From Leptospira sp. (GTDB taxonomy: Bacteria > Spirochaetota > Leptospiria > Leptospirales > Leptospiraceae): a stretch of 64,000 nt of DNA. Positions 26,175 to 35,470 of the stretch are shown piece after piece. Location: positions 62,001-126,000 of the forward strand of contig JAPZTS010000007.1 of NCBI GenBank assembly GCA_027533185.1. Reading direction: 5' to 3'. Within the stretch, counting starts at the first letter, position 1; every line of letters starts with the position of its first letter. A program made the translations under genes and the position numbers. The notes under the pieces were generated by a model. It ran no database searches. It was not told the DNA's origin and saw nothing but the letters and a program-made list of their open reading frames with translations.

Positions 26175-28571
26175 TTAGCGAATCGCAAAACCGTTCGATT
26201 TGGACGTATTTACGAGGAGGTCTGAAATTTCTTTGAATCGATCTTGGGTAAAGGTTTTATCATACGACATAAGCTGAAATCGATAGGTGACTGATTTTTG
26301 CGATGTTCCAATCGAGTCACCTCGATAGATAGTATGAACCCACATTGACTTTAACTCTGGAATCTTGAGATCCGATACAATTTCCGCCAAACGACTCGTA
26401 GATTCCGAATCATTCATTACAACAGAAAGGTCCAGTTCACCTTCTGGAAATTGACTTGGAGCCTGAAAATAGGAAAACCGTCCTTCCTTTTCCCAAATTT
26501 CCACTAGATACTCCAGATCTACTTTGCCAATAAAGGCTCGTCGTTTTAAATCAAATTGGTCCGCATAACGTTCGTGTAAAATGCCAAATTCTCCAATAAA
26601 CCTGCCATCGTAAATGTATTCTAGACCTGCATTTGGATGGAAGTAATTCCTTTCGGTTTTTTTAAGAGATCCCTTCCTTAAATTTAAAAAGGAAAAGAGT
26701 TGGAAAAACTTGTCTCGTGCAGATAGAAATTCAGTTTCAATTCCCTCGAGATCCGAGTGCTTAGATTTTGAAATTATGGCCACACCTAATGTTCGTTTTT
26801 CGGAAGCAAGTTTCTTACCGGACGACTTAAAATAGGTTCGACCTATTTCAAAAATTTGTACTTCTGGAAAACGATCTTGGTTGGATACAGCTTGTCGGAT
26901 TAGACCTGGATACAAACTTGTTCTCATATAGGATTGTTCCTCGGGCATATCGTTGGCAATTCCAAGTGCATCGTCAGAATTGGAAGTTTCAAACTCAGTA
27001 TCTTGTTTCGAAGAAAAAGAATAATTAAAAACCTCGTTGAATTTTGCTTCCAAGGAATAATACTGTTTGATTTTTCTTTCTAACTCTCGGAGAGGATATC
27101 GAATTGGAGTTTCGACAGCCATTTTTAATGGAATGGTTTGAATCGATGCATATCCGATTGTTCTTCCAATTTCCTCTACCAAGTCTTCAGGAATCGTAAT
27201 ATCATAGTTATGTCGGAACCTAGGAACAATGACTTGGATTACATCACCTTTTGTAGAAACATCAAATCCTAAGTTGGTTAAAATCCTTTCAACTTCAGAT
27301 AATGAAATCTCTTTCCCTAATTTACGTTGAAGGAATGTCAGACTCGTTGCAATCGTAACTTGTTTATCAGGACTGTGATTGAAACCAACAGGTTCAAAAG
27401 CAAGCAAATCAGGACACCCATTTTCTTTAAGCAATTGAACCGCCCGTCCAATAACAGGAAGGCAGGTAAAACTATCGAGTCCCTTCTCATATCTTACAGC
27501 CGATTCAGATCGTATGTTGGTCTTTCTAATTCCAAAACGTACGTCTTCTCTCCTAAAGACGGCAGATTCCATAACAAGTTTAGTAGTAGTTTGAGAGACG
27601 GCAGAATCAAGTCCTCCCATAATCCCAGCGAGAGCAACTGGCTCACCACCATTGCGAATTACCAAAATATCTTTCTGGAGTTTTGGATCTGTATCATCCA
27701 ATAATAAAAAACTCTCTCCCTCAGATGTCTTATCTACTGAAAAAGAATTGGACTTACATTTAGCTCGATCAAAGAAATGATTCGGTTGCCCAAGCTCTAA
27801 CAAAAGATAGTTGGAAACATCTACTACATTGTTTATGGATCGAATTCCACATTTTTCCAGACGTGATTTGAATTTCTTTTGCGACTCTGTGATTTTTACA
27901 TTTTGAATTGAAGAAATAAAATACGCATGTGCATGATTTGTAGACTTTACTTCTAGTCCATCATTCCCCTTTTTCCAATCGATAGTAGAATTCCAAACAG
28001 TGGAATCCAAAGGCAAATTCAATTGGAAAGAAAGTTCTCTTGCAAAACCAAAATGGCTCCAGAGATCCGGCCTATGTGTGATCGATTTGTTATCGATGAC
28101 CAAAATCCTATCCTCCCAATCAAAATACTGGCGCACCGAAAGCCCTAGTTCGGTGTTAGAAGGTAGAATCAAAACGCCAGAAGACTCGATTGCCATTCCC
28201 AGTTCTTTTTCAGAACAATACATTCCAGAAGATGGAACTCCACGAAGTTCAGAATCAGCAATCGTCTTTCCATCTAACACAGTTCCCGGCAAAGCCAAAG
28301 GTACGATATCTCCAACCTTTACGTTTTCCGCAGCAGTGACAATCTGGTACGTTTTTTTGCCATCAGAACATTTGGTGACTCGTAGTTTTTCTGCATTGGG
28401 ATGAGGCGAAATTTCTGAAATTTTTACTGTGATAACAGAGGAAAGGTGAACCTTAAATTCTTCGACTTCATCGATTTCACAAATAGATGTATATACCTTG
28501 TCCAGAACAGTTTCAAAGGGTAATGATAAAATGGGTGTAAATTCGTTTAGCCAGTTGACAGAGAGTTTCAA
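26175..28571 (-). CDS. pheT: Phenylalanine--tRNA ligase beta subunit PheT
   Basis: A 798-residue protein with full-length bacterial layout: N-terminal EMAP-like tRNA-binding domain (about 40-150, SPHPNAEKLRVTKCSDG), B3/B4 editing domain (NVVDVSNYLLLELGQPNHFFD), B5, the catalytic-like core and a C-terminal anticodon-binding FDX-ACB domain (FPEGELDLSVV). With PheS it forms the heterotetramer that charges tRNA-Phe and edits Tyr. pheS is not adjacent: the upstream gene is a GGDEF-EAL protein. Confidence 0.96.
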   Translation of the reverse strand: MKLSVNWLNEFTPILSLPFETVLDKVYTSICEIDEVEEFKVHLSSVITVKISEISPHPNAEKLRVTKCSDGKKTYQIVTAAENVKVGDIVPLALPGTVLDGKTIADSELRGVPSSGMYCSEKELGMAIESSGVLILPSNTELGLSVRQYFDWEDRILVIDNKSITHRPDLWSHFGFARELSFQLNLPLDSTVWNSTIDWKKGNDGLEVKSTNHAHAYFISSIQNVKITESQKKFKSRLEKCGIRSINNVVDVSNYLLLELGQPNHFFDRAKCKSNSFSVDKTSEGESFLLLDDTDPKLQKDILVIRNGGEPVALAGIMGGLDSAVSQTTTKLVMESAVFRREDVRFGIRKTNIRSESAVRYEKGLDSFTCLPVIGRAVQLLKENGCPDLLAFEPVGFNHSPDKQVTIATSLTFLQRKLGKEISLSEVERILTNLGFDVSTKGDVIQVIVPRFRHNYDITIPEDLVEEIGRTIGYASIQTIPLKMAVETPIRYPLRELERKIKQYYSLEAKFNEVFNYSFSSKQDTEFETSNSDDALGIANDMPEEQSYMRTSLYPGLIRQAVSNQDRFPEVQIFEIGRTYFKSSGKKLASEKRTLGVAIISKSKHSDLEGIETEFLSARDKFFQLFSFLNLRKGSLKKTERNYFHPNAGLEYIYDGRFIGEFGILHERYADQFDLKRRAFIGKVDLEYLVEIWEKEGRFSYFQAPSQFPEGELDLSVVMNDSESTSRLAEIVSDLKIPELKSMWVHTIYRGDSIGTSQKSVTYRFQLMSYDKTFTQDRFKEISDLLVNTSKSNGFAIR

Positions 28572-28628
28572 TGGGAATCCTCTATTGTAGAAAAAGAAAA
28601 AAAGAACTCTGGGTCAATCGGAAATTCT

Positions 28629-30698
28629 TTAAGAGTTCAAGAGAAATTCCAAACAATCTTCTGAACTCATGGGCTTTGCGTAATAAAATCCTTGGATCAT
28701 ATCGACCCCGCTCTCTGCAAGGATTTGTACTTGAGATTCTGTTTCAGCTCCCTCCGCAACCACCGTCAACCCTAAGTTATGTGCTAGATTCGAAACAGCT
28801 AGAATAATCGTTCGTGAGTCCTTATCGGAAGTAAGCTCAGAAACGAAAGATCTATCGATTTTTAAACTGGAAATCGGAAGTTTCTTAAGATATCCCAAAC
28901 TACTGTATCCAGTTCCAAAATCATCTATAGCAATTTTTGCACCAAGTTTTCTGATTTCTTGCATGATACGAATAGCAGCATCAGCATTTTCCATAACTGA
29001 ACTTTCCGTAAGTTCAATTTCTAATTCTTGGGGATTTACTTTATAGAGTTTTAGATTTTCAGCGATCGTAGAAATCAGTCTCTCATGTTTAAACTGTTTG
29101 GTGGAGATATTCACTGCCATAGAAATTTCTTTAACACCTTTGTCGCGCCAAGACCGCATGGTCTGGATCGCGTTTTTGATGACCCATTCCCCGACCGCAA
29201 GAATCATACCCGTTTCTTCAGAAATTGGGATAAAAACATCGGGAGAAATCAATCCTCGTTCGGGGTGTTTCCACCGTATCAAGGCTTCTACTCCAACTGG
29301 TTTTTTGGTATACAAGTCAACTTTTGGTTGGTAAACCAATGTGAATTGGTTTTCAATGATAGCAATCCTCATTCGGTTCTCGATTTCCAAACGTTCGGCG
29401 ACCACTGTTTGCATTTCTTGCGTAAAAAATACGTAACAATTTTTACCTTGTTTCTTGGCAAGATTCAAAGCACTATCCGCATTTTTTAACAAAGTATTTG
29501 AATCTTTACCATCTGTTGGGTATAAGGCGATCCCAATGGATATATTTACAAAGATCTTTTCCCCATCCAGAATAAAGGGATGATTCATCGCATCCAAAAT
29601 ACTTTCTGCTACAACGGCGGCGTCCCGTTCATTCGATAGGTCCGGTAGAACAACAGTAAATTCATCTCCACCTTGTCTTGAAATCAAATCATACACTCTA
29701 ATACTTTCGCGAATCCGATATGCAACAAGTTTGATGATTTTATCACCAAATTCATGTCCTCTCGAATCATTGATGATTTTAAAGTTATCCAAGTCAATTG
29801 CAAGAACTCCTACCAAGTTTCCATGCCTTCTTGCTTCTTCAAAAATTGGAAAGAGTTTATCAATCAGTGAATTTCGATTGGGAAGATTGGTCAGTTGGTC
29901 AAAAAAAGCTAAATAGGCAATCTTTTCTTCGGCATGACGTCTTTGTGTGATATCTAAAAATGCGACCGCCAAACCGAAGTTATCGATGGGAATAGGAGTG
30001 GCTAATATCTCAAACCAAGTAATACGATCATCTTTGATCATCCCAATTTCTAAGTTTCGTATAACCTCTTTTAATCGGAGTGCTCTCATCAAACTGGACT
30101 TTCTCGGATAAATTTTACTCCCATTCGGCTGGATCAAGGTATACTTACGAATATTCAATGTTCGGTTGAGAGACTCTCCGTCTCGGATATCAAAGTACAT
30201 CCGAGCAGTTTTGTTCGTTTCTATAATTTTTCCTTTCGCGTCGGTAATGGCAATCCCCATCGGCAAATTGTCAAAAATTGATTTGTACTTTTGTTGTTGG
30301 AGGATAAATTCGAGAGATAAGTCTTTTTGAATCGTTATGTCTCGATCAAATGCCAAGATAATTTCCGAATCGCCCAAAGGAATAATGAGCCACATGATCC
30401 AAACTTCATCACCAGATTTGGTGAGAAGTCGATTTTCAAAATTGATGATCTTTCGTTCATCCTTAAGCGATTGCAAAACCTCTCTTGAATTTTCTAAATC
30501 ATCTGGGTGGATAAAATTAAAGATGGGCTTTCCAATCAACTCCGTTGAGGGATATTCTAAAAAATGAGAAAATCGTTCAGTAACACTGACAAAATTCCCA
30601 TTCCAATCAAAGGATTGAAAACTATCTGGATAGAATCCGAGAAGAGTCTCTAATGAAATATTCTTTAAAAAATTCGCTTTGTTTGCATCAGGTTGCAT
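28629..30698 (-). CDS. PAS-PAS-GGDEF-EAL cyclic-di-GMP protein
   Basis: A 689-residue soluble protein: two PAS domains (about 18-125 and 135-255), a GGDEF domain with intact GGDEF (343-347) and an I-site RVYD five residues upstream, then an EAL domain with EAL (471-473), DDFGTGYSSL and the metal motifs expected of an active phosphodiesterase. Both activities look possible, so the net direction is unknown. It lacks membrane segments, so its PAS domains probably sense a cytoplasmic cue. Its start overlaps the end of the dihydroorotase gene by 11 bp. Confidence 0.93.
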   Translation of the reverse strand: MQPDANKANFLKNISLETLLGFYPDSFQSFDWNGNFVSVTERFSHFLEYPSTELIGKPIFNFIHPDDLENSREVLQSLKDERKIINFENRLLTKSGDEVWIMWLIIPLGDSEIILAFDRDITIQKDLSLEFILQQQKYKSIFDNLPMGIAITDAKGKIIETNKTARMYFDIRDGESLNRTLNIRKYTLIQPNGSKIYPRKSSLMRALRLKEVIRNLEIGMIKDDRITWFEILATPIPIDNFGLAVAFLDITQRRHAEEKIAYLAFFDQLTNLPNRNSLIDKLFPIFEEARRHGNLVGVLAIDLDNFKIINDSRGHEFGDKIIKLVAYRIRESIRVYDLISRQGGDEFTVVLPDLSNERDAAVVAESILDAMNHPFILDGEKIFVNISIGIALYPTDGKDSNTLLKNADSALNLAKKQGKNCYVFFTQEMQTVVAERLEIENRMRIAIIENQFTLVYQPKVDLYTKKPVGVEALIRWKHPERGLISPDVFIPISEETGMILAVGEWVIKNAIQTMRSWRDKGVKEISMAVNISTKQFKHERLISTIAENLKLYKVNPQELEIELTESSVMENADAAIRIMQEIRKLGAKIAIDDFGTGYSSLGYLKKLPISSLKIDRSFVSELTSDKDSRTIILAVSNLAHNLGLTVVAEGAETESQVQILAESGVDMIQGFYYAKPMSSEDCLEFLLNS

Positions 30699-31941
30699 GC
30701 ATTTCTTTGCCTAAAAAGTAAACAGATTCAATGGAACCTGGGAATTGGAAACCTTCAAAGGGAGACCAACCCGATTTACTTTTTATCATATCTTTCTGAA
30801 ATACAACCGGTTTTTTTAAATTTAGGACAGAAAAATTTGCCGCATAACCTTCATTAATGACTCCAAACCCCTTTCCGAATCTATCAGGTAAATATGGCTT
30901 TACAAAATCTCCCGGATTTTTTGAGCAAATTCTAGCAATAGTCTGCATCGGAATCTTTAAGTTCAATATCATATAAGTGACAAAAAGTCCATAGGTATCC
31001 AATTGAGAAATTCCGCTCATACCTTTCAGTTTTTCTTCAATGGAATGAGGAGCGTGATCCGTCGCAAGGTAGTCAATATGACCTTGGAGTACACCCTCTA
31101 CCATGGCCTCTCGGTCTTCAGGGCCTCTGAGAGGAGGGTTCATCTGAAACCATTTATAATTTTCTTCAGTAAGCATGGAGGTATCAAAAAAGAGATGTGT
31201 AGGTGTAACTTCACAAGTTACCTTTACTCCTCTTTTTTTTGCCTCTACAATCTTAGCTAGACCCTCTTTTGTCGAGTAGTGACAAAGTTTACCGTTCAAA
31301 TTGTACTTTTCTATTAAGTATAGAGCAAAATCTGTTGCAAGAGTTTCTGCCTCTTTCGGCCTACGAGATTCATGGGTAGGTTTGTCTTTGTTTTCGATAA
31401 GTACCTCTGGATCTTCGCAATGAAAACTGACATCTTTACCTACATAGTGTTGGATTACATCTTCTAGACTCTGATTGTTGTGAAAAAAGAGCTCACCTAT
31501 GGAGGGCCCCATAAACGCCTTATAGGGAACTCGTTTGGATAGAGGTCTTGTCTCTGGACCAATTCCTGCATATAATGTTATATGAATGGGTGATTTTTTT
31601 GTGAGAGCTAGCTTATTAGCATATGACTCGTTGTCTATTGGTGGAATTGGATTATTTGGCATATCCGCAACATGAAGGACTCCCCCGTTGATTGCCGCAA
31701 GACTCGCAGATGTAAAATCTTCCTTATAACAATGTTTACCTGATACATCTTCCCGTCCATGGATATGGATATCACCAAAGCCAGGAAAAATTACAGATCC
31801 CTCTGGAAATTGTCTCGCATCGGATTCGATCACTTCCCGTTTTACTTCGGTTATAAGCCCACTTTCCTCATCAAAACATATTGTTCCGTTGTATTCTTCT
31901 TCGTGTGTGACAATCTTTCCTGCAATTTTTAACATTTTCAT
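30688..31941 (-). CDS. pyrC: Dihydroorotase
   Basis: A 417-residue amidohydrolase that closes carbamoyl-aspartate to dihydroorotate in pyrimidine synthesis. Metal and substrate motifs: GDIHIHGRED, the FMGPS stretch where the carboxylated Lys is expected, SFHCEDP, CHYSTKEG, MNPPLRG and ATDHAPHS. No other pyr gene is adjacent. It shares an 11-bp overlap with the downstream cyclic-di-GMP gene, so the two are probably cotranscribed. Allantoinase or hydantoinase is the alternative, less likely given the motif set. Confidence 0.82.
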   Translation of the reverse strand: MKMLKIAGKIVTHEEEYNGTICFDEESGLITEVKREVIESDARQFPEGSVIFPGFGDIHIHGREDVSGKHCYKEDFTSASLAAINGGVLHVADMPNNPIPPIDNESYANKLALTKKSPIHITLYAGIGPETRPLSKRVPYKAFMGPSIGELFFHNNQSLEDVIQHYVGKDVSFHCEDPEVLIENKDKPTHESRRPKEAETLATDFALYLIEKYNLNGKLCHYSTKEGLAKIVEAKKRGVKVTCEVTPTHLFFDTSMLTEENYKWFQMNPPLRGPEDREAMVEGVLQGHIDYLATDHAPHSIEEKLKGMSGISQLDTYGLFVTYMILNLKIPMQTIARICSKNPGDFVKPYLPDRFGKGFGVINEGYAANFSVLNLKKPVVFQKDMIKSKSGWSPFEGFQFPGSIESVYFLGKEMHAT

Positions 31942-31958
31942 CTCCTAATTATTTTATA

Positions 31959-33824
31959 TTATGATTCCCATTTGGAGATAATTTCCAAAATGTCAGATCC
32001 AAACTTCTCAACTTTTGCAGGGCCCACACCTTTCGTCGCCCCTAATTCGGAAAGTGTTTTAGGTTTTGATTCGGCGATCCGTTTGAGAACCGGATTCTGA
32101 AATACCATAAACTTTTTCCATTTGAGTTGCCTAGATTTTTTGTCGCGATAGCTCATCAGGTCTTTTAGAATCTGTGAATTTAAAGTGGGTGGTCGTTTTA
32201 TTTTTGTATTTGAAGATGTTGTTTCAGTTCCATTTACGTTGTGGTTTGTACTTCGTTTGAGACTTTGTTTGGTAAATTGTGGTAGATAAAGTTTTGGGTA
32301 TTTATTCCCGGCTACAAAAACCTTTTTGATGTCTACCCAAGCTTCTAACTTAGATATAACAGCCTCTTCCGGAATTCCTTCAAGATTTGCAAAAAAAGAA
32401 TTTTTCTCCATTCGATATCGCAATACATCTTTTGTTCGTTTTCCTACCAAAGTCTTTGCAATGATAGTTTTTCCAAAGACGGCTGGGTGTTGTTTTAAGA
32501 ACTCGAGAATCACTTGCTCATCCTCAGGCAAAAAATCGTATTTCTTTTTCTCTTCTTTCTTTTGAATTTTAATCTGCTCTGCACGAATGAACTTAGTTCG
32601 TTTTAAATTTTGCCCTGCATCCAAGCAGATATCACAATTTCCACAGGAGGAAATTTTCTCTCCAAAATAACGACAAAGTTGGATTTGCCGACATTCCTCT
32701 TTGTTTGCGTATTCCTTAATATGTTTAAGTAGACTATCTCCACCTTTGAAATTTGCCTCCTTGGAAATCATAAAGGCTTGGGTGGCAACATCTCCAGCTT
32801 TGTAGAACAAGACGCAAAGGGAATCCTTCCCATCTCTACCGGCTCTTCCAGCTTCTTGATAATACGCTTCCAAAGAAGCAGGAACCTGATAATGGACCAC
32901 CAAACGAACATCAGATTGATCCATACCCATACCAAACGCATTGGTTGCCACAAGGATAGGAACTTTCCCTGAGCTATATGCATTTTGAGTTCTTTCTCTT
33001 ATTCCATCTGTTCGACCTGCATGGTATTTCCCAACGGAATACCCAAAGTCTTTCAAGAGCTCGTAGGTCTCATCGGCTTTTTTCCGAGTTGCGCAATATA
33101 CGATGGCTCGACCGACATTGCCACTGGGTTTCCTCCAAGAAGAAAGAAGTTCGAGAAGGCGATCTGCTTTTTCCCGTTCCGAATCTGGATATTCGACCGA
33201 AAACTTTAAATTGGGACGAAAAAAACTAGATACCACAACGTTAGGATCCATCATTCCAAGTACAGATTGTACATCCCTTCTCACTTTTTCTGTCGCAGTT
33301 GCCGTGAGTGCTACTATGGGAAATTTTGGTTGTGGGTGTCTCTCTCGTAAAACATGAATTTGACGGTATTCTGGTCGGAAGTCATGTCCCCATTGCGAAA
33401 CACAATGGGCCTCATCTACAACCAAAGAAAAAATAGACATCTCTTTAAAAACCTTCTGAAAGCTAGGGGAAAGTGCCCGTTCTGGTGAAACGAGTAAAAC
33501 CAAAATCTCTCCCCGAACTGCCTTTGAAAGCACGAGCATTTGGTCTAGTTCGTCCATCGTAGAATTGCAAAAGGCCGCAGGAATCCCCTTTGCCAAAAGA
33601 CTCTCCGTTTGGTCTTTCATAAGGGCGATGAGAGGTGATATAACTAGAGTTACTTTTTTATTTTGCAGGCTTGCCGGGAGTTGGTAGATTAAGGATTTCC
33701 CAGCACCTGTTGGCAGAATGGAAACTGTATCCTTACCTTCGAGAATGGAATGGATCGAATCCTCCTGTCCTGGGCGAAATTCCCGAAACCCAAATCGATT
33801 GTAGAGTTCTAGTTTTAAATCCAA
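31959..33824 (-). CDS. recQ: ATP-dependent DNA helicase RecQ
   Basis: A 621-residue 3'-5' helicase of recombination and replication repair. Motifs: LPTGAGKSLIYQLP (Walker A), VVDEAHCVSQWGHDFRPEY (DEAH and aromatic loop), ATNAFGMGMDQSDVRLVVH, QEAGRAGRDG, the zinc-binding cysteines CRQIQLCRYF and CGNCDIC, and a C-terminal HRDC domain ending GVGPAKVEKFG. The TTG start directly follows a GAGAGG site. It is divergent from the MBOAT gene. Confidence 0.95.
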   Translation of the reverse strand: MDLKLELYNRFGFREFRPGQEDSIHSILEGKDTVSILPTGAGKSLIYQLPASLQNKKVTLVISPLIALMKDQTESLLAKGIPAAFCNSTMDELDQMLVLSKAVRGEILVLLVSPERALSPSFQKVFKEMSIFSLVVDEAHCVSQWGHDFRPEYRQIHVLRERHPQPKFPIVALTATATEKVRRDVQSVLGMMDPNVVVSSFFRPNLKFSVEYPDSEREKADRLLELLSSWRKPSGNVGRAIVYCATRKKADETYELLKDFGYSVGKYHAGRTDGIRERTQNAYSSGKVPILVATNAFGMGMDQSDVRLVVHYQVPASLEAYYQEAGRAGRDGKDSLCVLFYKAGDVATQAFMISKEANFKGGDSLLKHIKEYANKEECRQIQLCRYFGEKISSCGNCDICLDAGQNLKRTKFIRAEQIKIQKKEEKKKYDFLPEDEQVILEFLKQHPAVFGKTIIAKTLVGKRTKDVLRYRMEKNSFFANLEGIPEEAVISKLEAWVDIKKVFVAGNKYPKLYLPQFTKQSLKRSTNHNVNGTETTSSNTKIKRPPTLNSQILKDLMSYRDKKSRQLKWKKFMVFQNPVLKRIAESKPKTLSELGATKGVGPAKVEKFGSDILEIISKWES

Positions 33825-33931
33825 TCCTCTCTAAGTGTATTCAATTAGGAGTTTGGTCAACGAGTTTCAGATGAATTTTTCGTTTTTTCAATTTTACAGA
33901 TTCGAAGCATCCAAAAACCTAATGTAGATCG

Positions 33932-35470
33932 ATGCTTTTTAATACCTTTGTATTTTTCCTATTCTTTCTGACTGTATACCTGGTATTTCTAGGTTTCGGT
34001 TGGTTTGCCAAAAGCAATCCGAAAGCCCTGCGTGCCCAGAATCTCTGGTTACTCTTTGCCTCCTATTTTTTCTACGGTTGGTGGGAGTGGTTTTTTTTAG
34101 TTCTGATATTCGTCAGTACGGTGATCGACTATATTGCAGCACTTTCCATCCAAAGATCCAAAAGTCCTCTCAAACGTAGGGTCTTCCTAGGAATCTCTAT
34201 CATCGCAAACCTAGGGCTTCTATTTACAATGAAGTATTACGATTTTTTTGCATCAAACCTCATCGAATCGTGGAATGGGCTTATGGTTCTTTTGGGAGGA
34301 ACACAAGCCACCGACTCGAGTACATTCCTTTTACGAAATATCGTCCTTCCTGTTGGAATTAGTTTTTATACGTTCCAGACAATGTCCTATACCATTGATG
34401 TATATAGAAAACAAATCGAACCAGAAAGAGATTTTTTTGACTTTGCTCTGTTTGTGAATTACTTCCCACAGTTGGTTGCAGGCCCTATCGAGAGGGCAAA
34501 CGAACTACTACCACAACTGAAAAAACCTAAATTTCCAACTTGGCAGGGTGTCCAACTTGCCTTCTGGGATATCCTGCTCGGATACTTTATGAAAGTCTAT
34601 GTAGCCGATAATTTGGCAACTTACATTGATCAGGTGTATCTGGCAGGAAAAAGCCTCTATGTCCAAAATCCAGAACTCATCCAAGCCGCGGATGGATCCC
34701 AGATTTTTGTGGCAAGCCTTGCTCTTCTTATGCAGGTCTATTGTGATTTTGCAGGATATTCGTTTATTGCCCTTGGAACATCCCGTCTACTAGGCGTTAC
34801 ATTGACTGTAAACTTTGAAACACCTGAGTATTCCAAAAATCCTGTTGAGTTTTGGAATCGGTGGCATATCACCCTAAATCGTTGGTTTCGAGATTATGTA
34901 TATATCTCACTTGGTGGAAGTAAATTTGGAAAGTTCAATCAATACAGAAATCTATTTATCATCTTTTTTGTATCCGGACTCTGGCATGGAGCCAACTGGA
35001 CCTATATCACTTGGGGATCCATGCAGGGAATCTATACAATTGCTTACTTAATCTTTTTTGCAAAAAAAGTAGAACCGAACCTCAATCCTTCTCTAAAAGA
35101 AAGGATAACTTCGTTTTTCACAGGTCTTTTTTCCCGACTTTTAATTTATACTTTGGTTGCAATCAGTGGCGTTGCCTTCCGTAGTTACGACTTACATATG
35201 ATGTTAGTCTACTTCCAAAAGATGTTTTGTTTTTGGGATTGGAATTTTACACCTGGAAATGGTATAAAAGAAACTGGAGTTTTATTTGCAGAATACTTTA
35301 AAATCTGTTTTCCACTGTTTGTTTTAGATGGGATTACATATTTTAAAAAGGAAAGGTATTGGGTTTTTTTAACCCACCCACTAGTTCAGGCGTTTGTTTT
35401 TGGCTTTATCGGGTTTTTAATTTTGACTCGCGGAATTTTTGGAAAGGAGGTAATTTACTTTGCGTTCTAA
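33932..35470 (+). CDS. MBOAT family O-acyltransferase (AlgI type)
   Basis: A 512-residue polytopic membrane protein with about ten or more transmembrane segments. MBOAT hallmarks: WNRWHITLNRWFRDYVYI and the active-site His region FVSGLWHGANWTYITWG. AlgI-type proteins move acetyl groups across the inner membrane for O-acetylation of exopolysaccharides or other glycans. It overlaps the next gene by 11 bp, an SGNH-like protein, the usual functional partner. A 7-bp inverted repeat (33905-33911 against 33931-33937) spans the start codon and could form an RNA hairpin. Confidence 0.93.
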   Translation: MLFNTFVFFLFFLTVYLVFLGFGWFAKSNPKALRAQNLWLLFASYFFYGWWEWFFLVLIFVSTVIDYIAALSIQRSKSPLKRRVFLGISIIANLGLLFTMKYYDFFASNLIESWNGLMVLLGGTQATDSSTFLLRNIVLPVGISFYTFQTMSYTIDVYRKQIEPERDFFDFALFVNYFPQLVAGPIERANELLPQLKKPKFPTWQGVQLAFWDILLGYFMKVYVADNLATYIDQVYLAGKSLYVQNPELIQAADGSQIFVASLALLMQVYCDFAGYSFIALGTSRLLGVTLTVNFETPEYSKNPVEFWNRWHITLNRWFRDYVYISLGGSKFGKFNQYRNLFIIFFVSGLWHGANWTYITWGSMQGIYTIAYLIFFAKKVEPNLNPSLKERITSFFTGLFSRLLIYTLVAISGVAFRSYDLHMMLVYFQKMFCFWDWNFTPGNGIKETGVLFAEYFKICFPLFVLDGITYFKKERYWVFLTHPLVQAFVFGFIGFLILTRGIFGKEVIYFAF

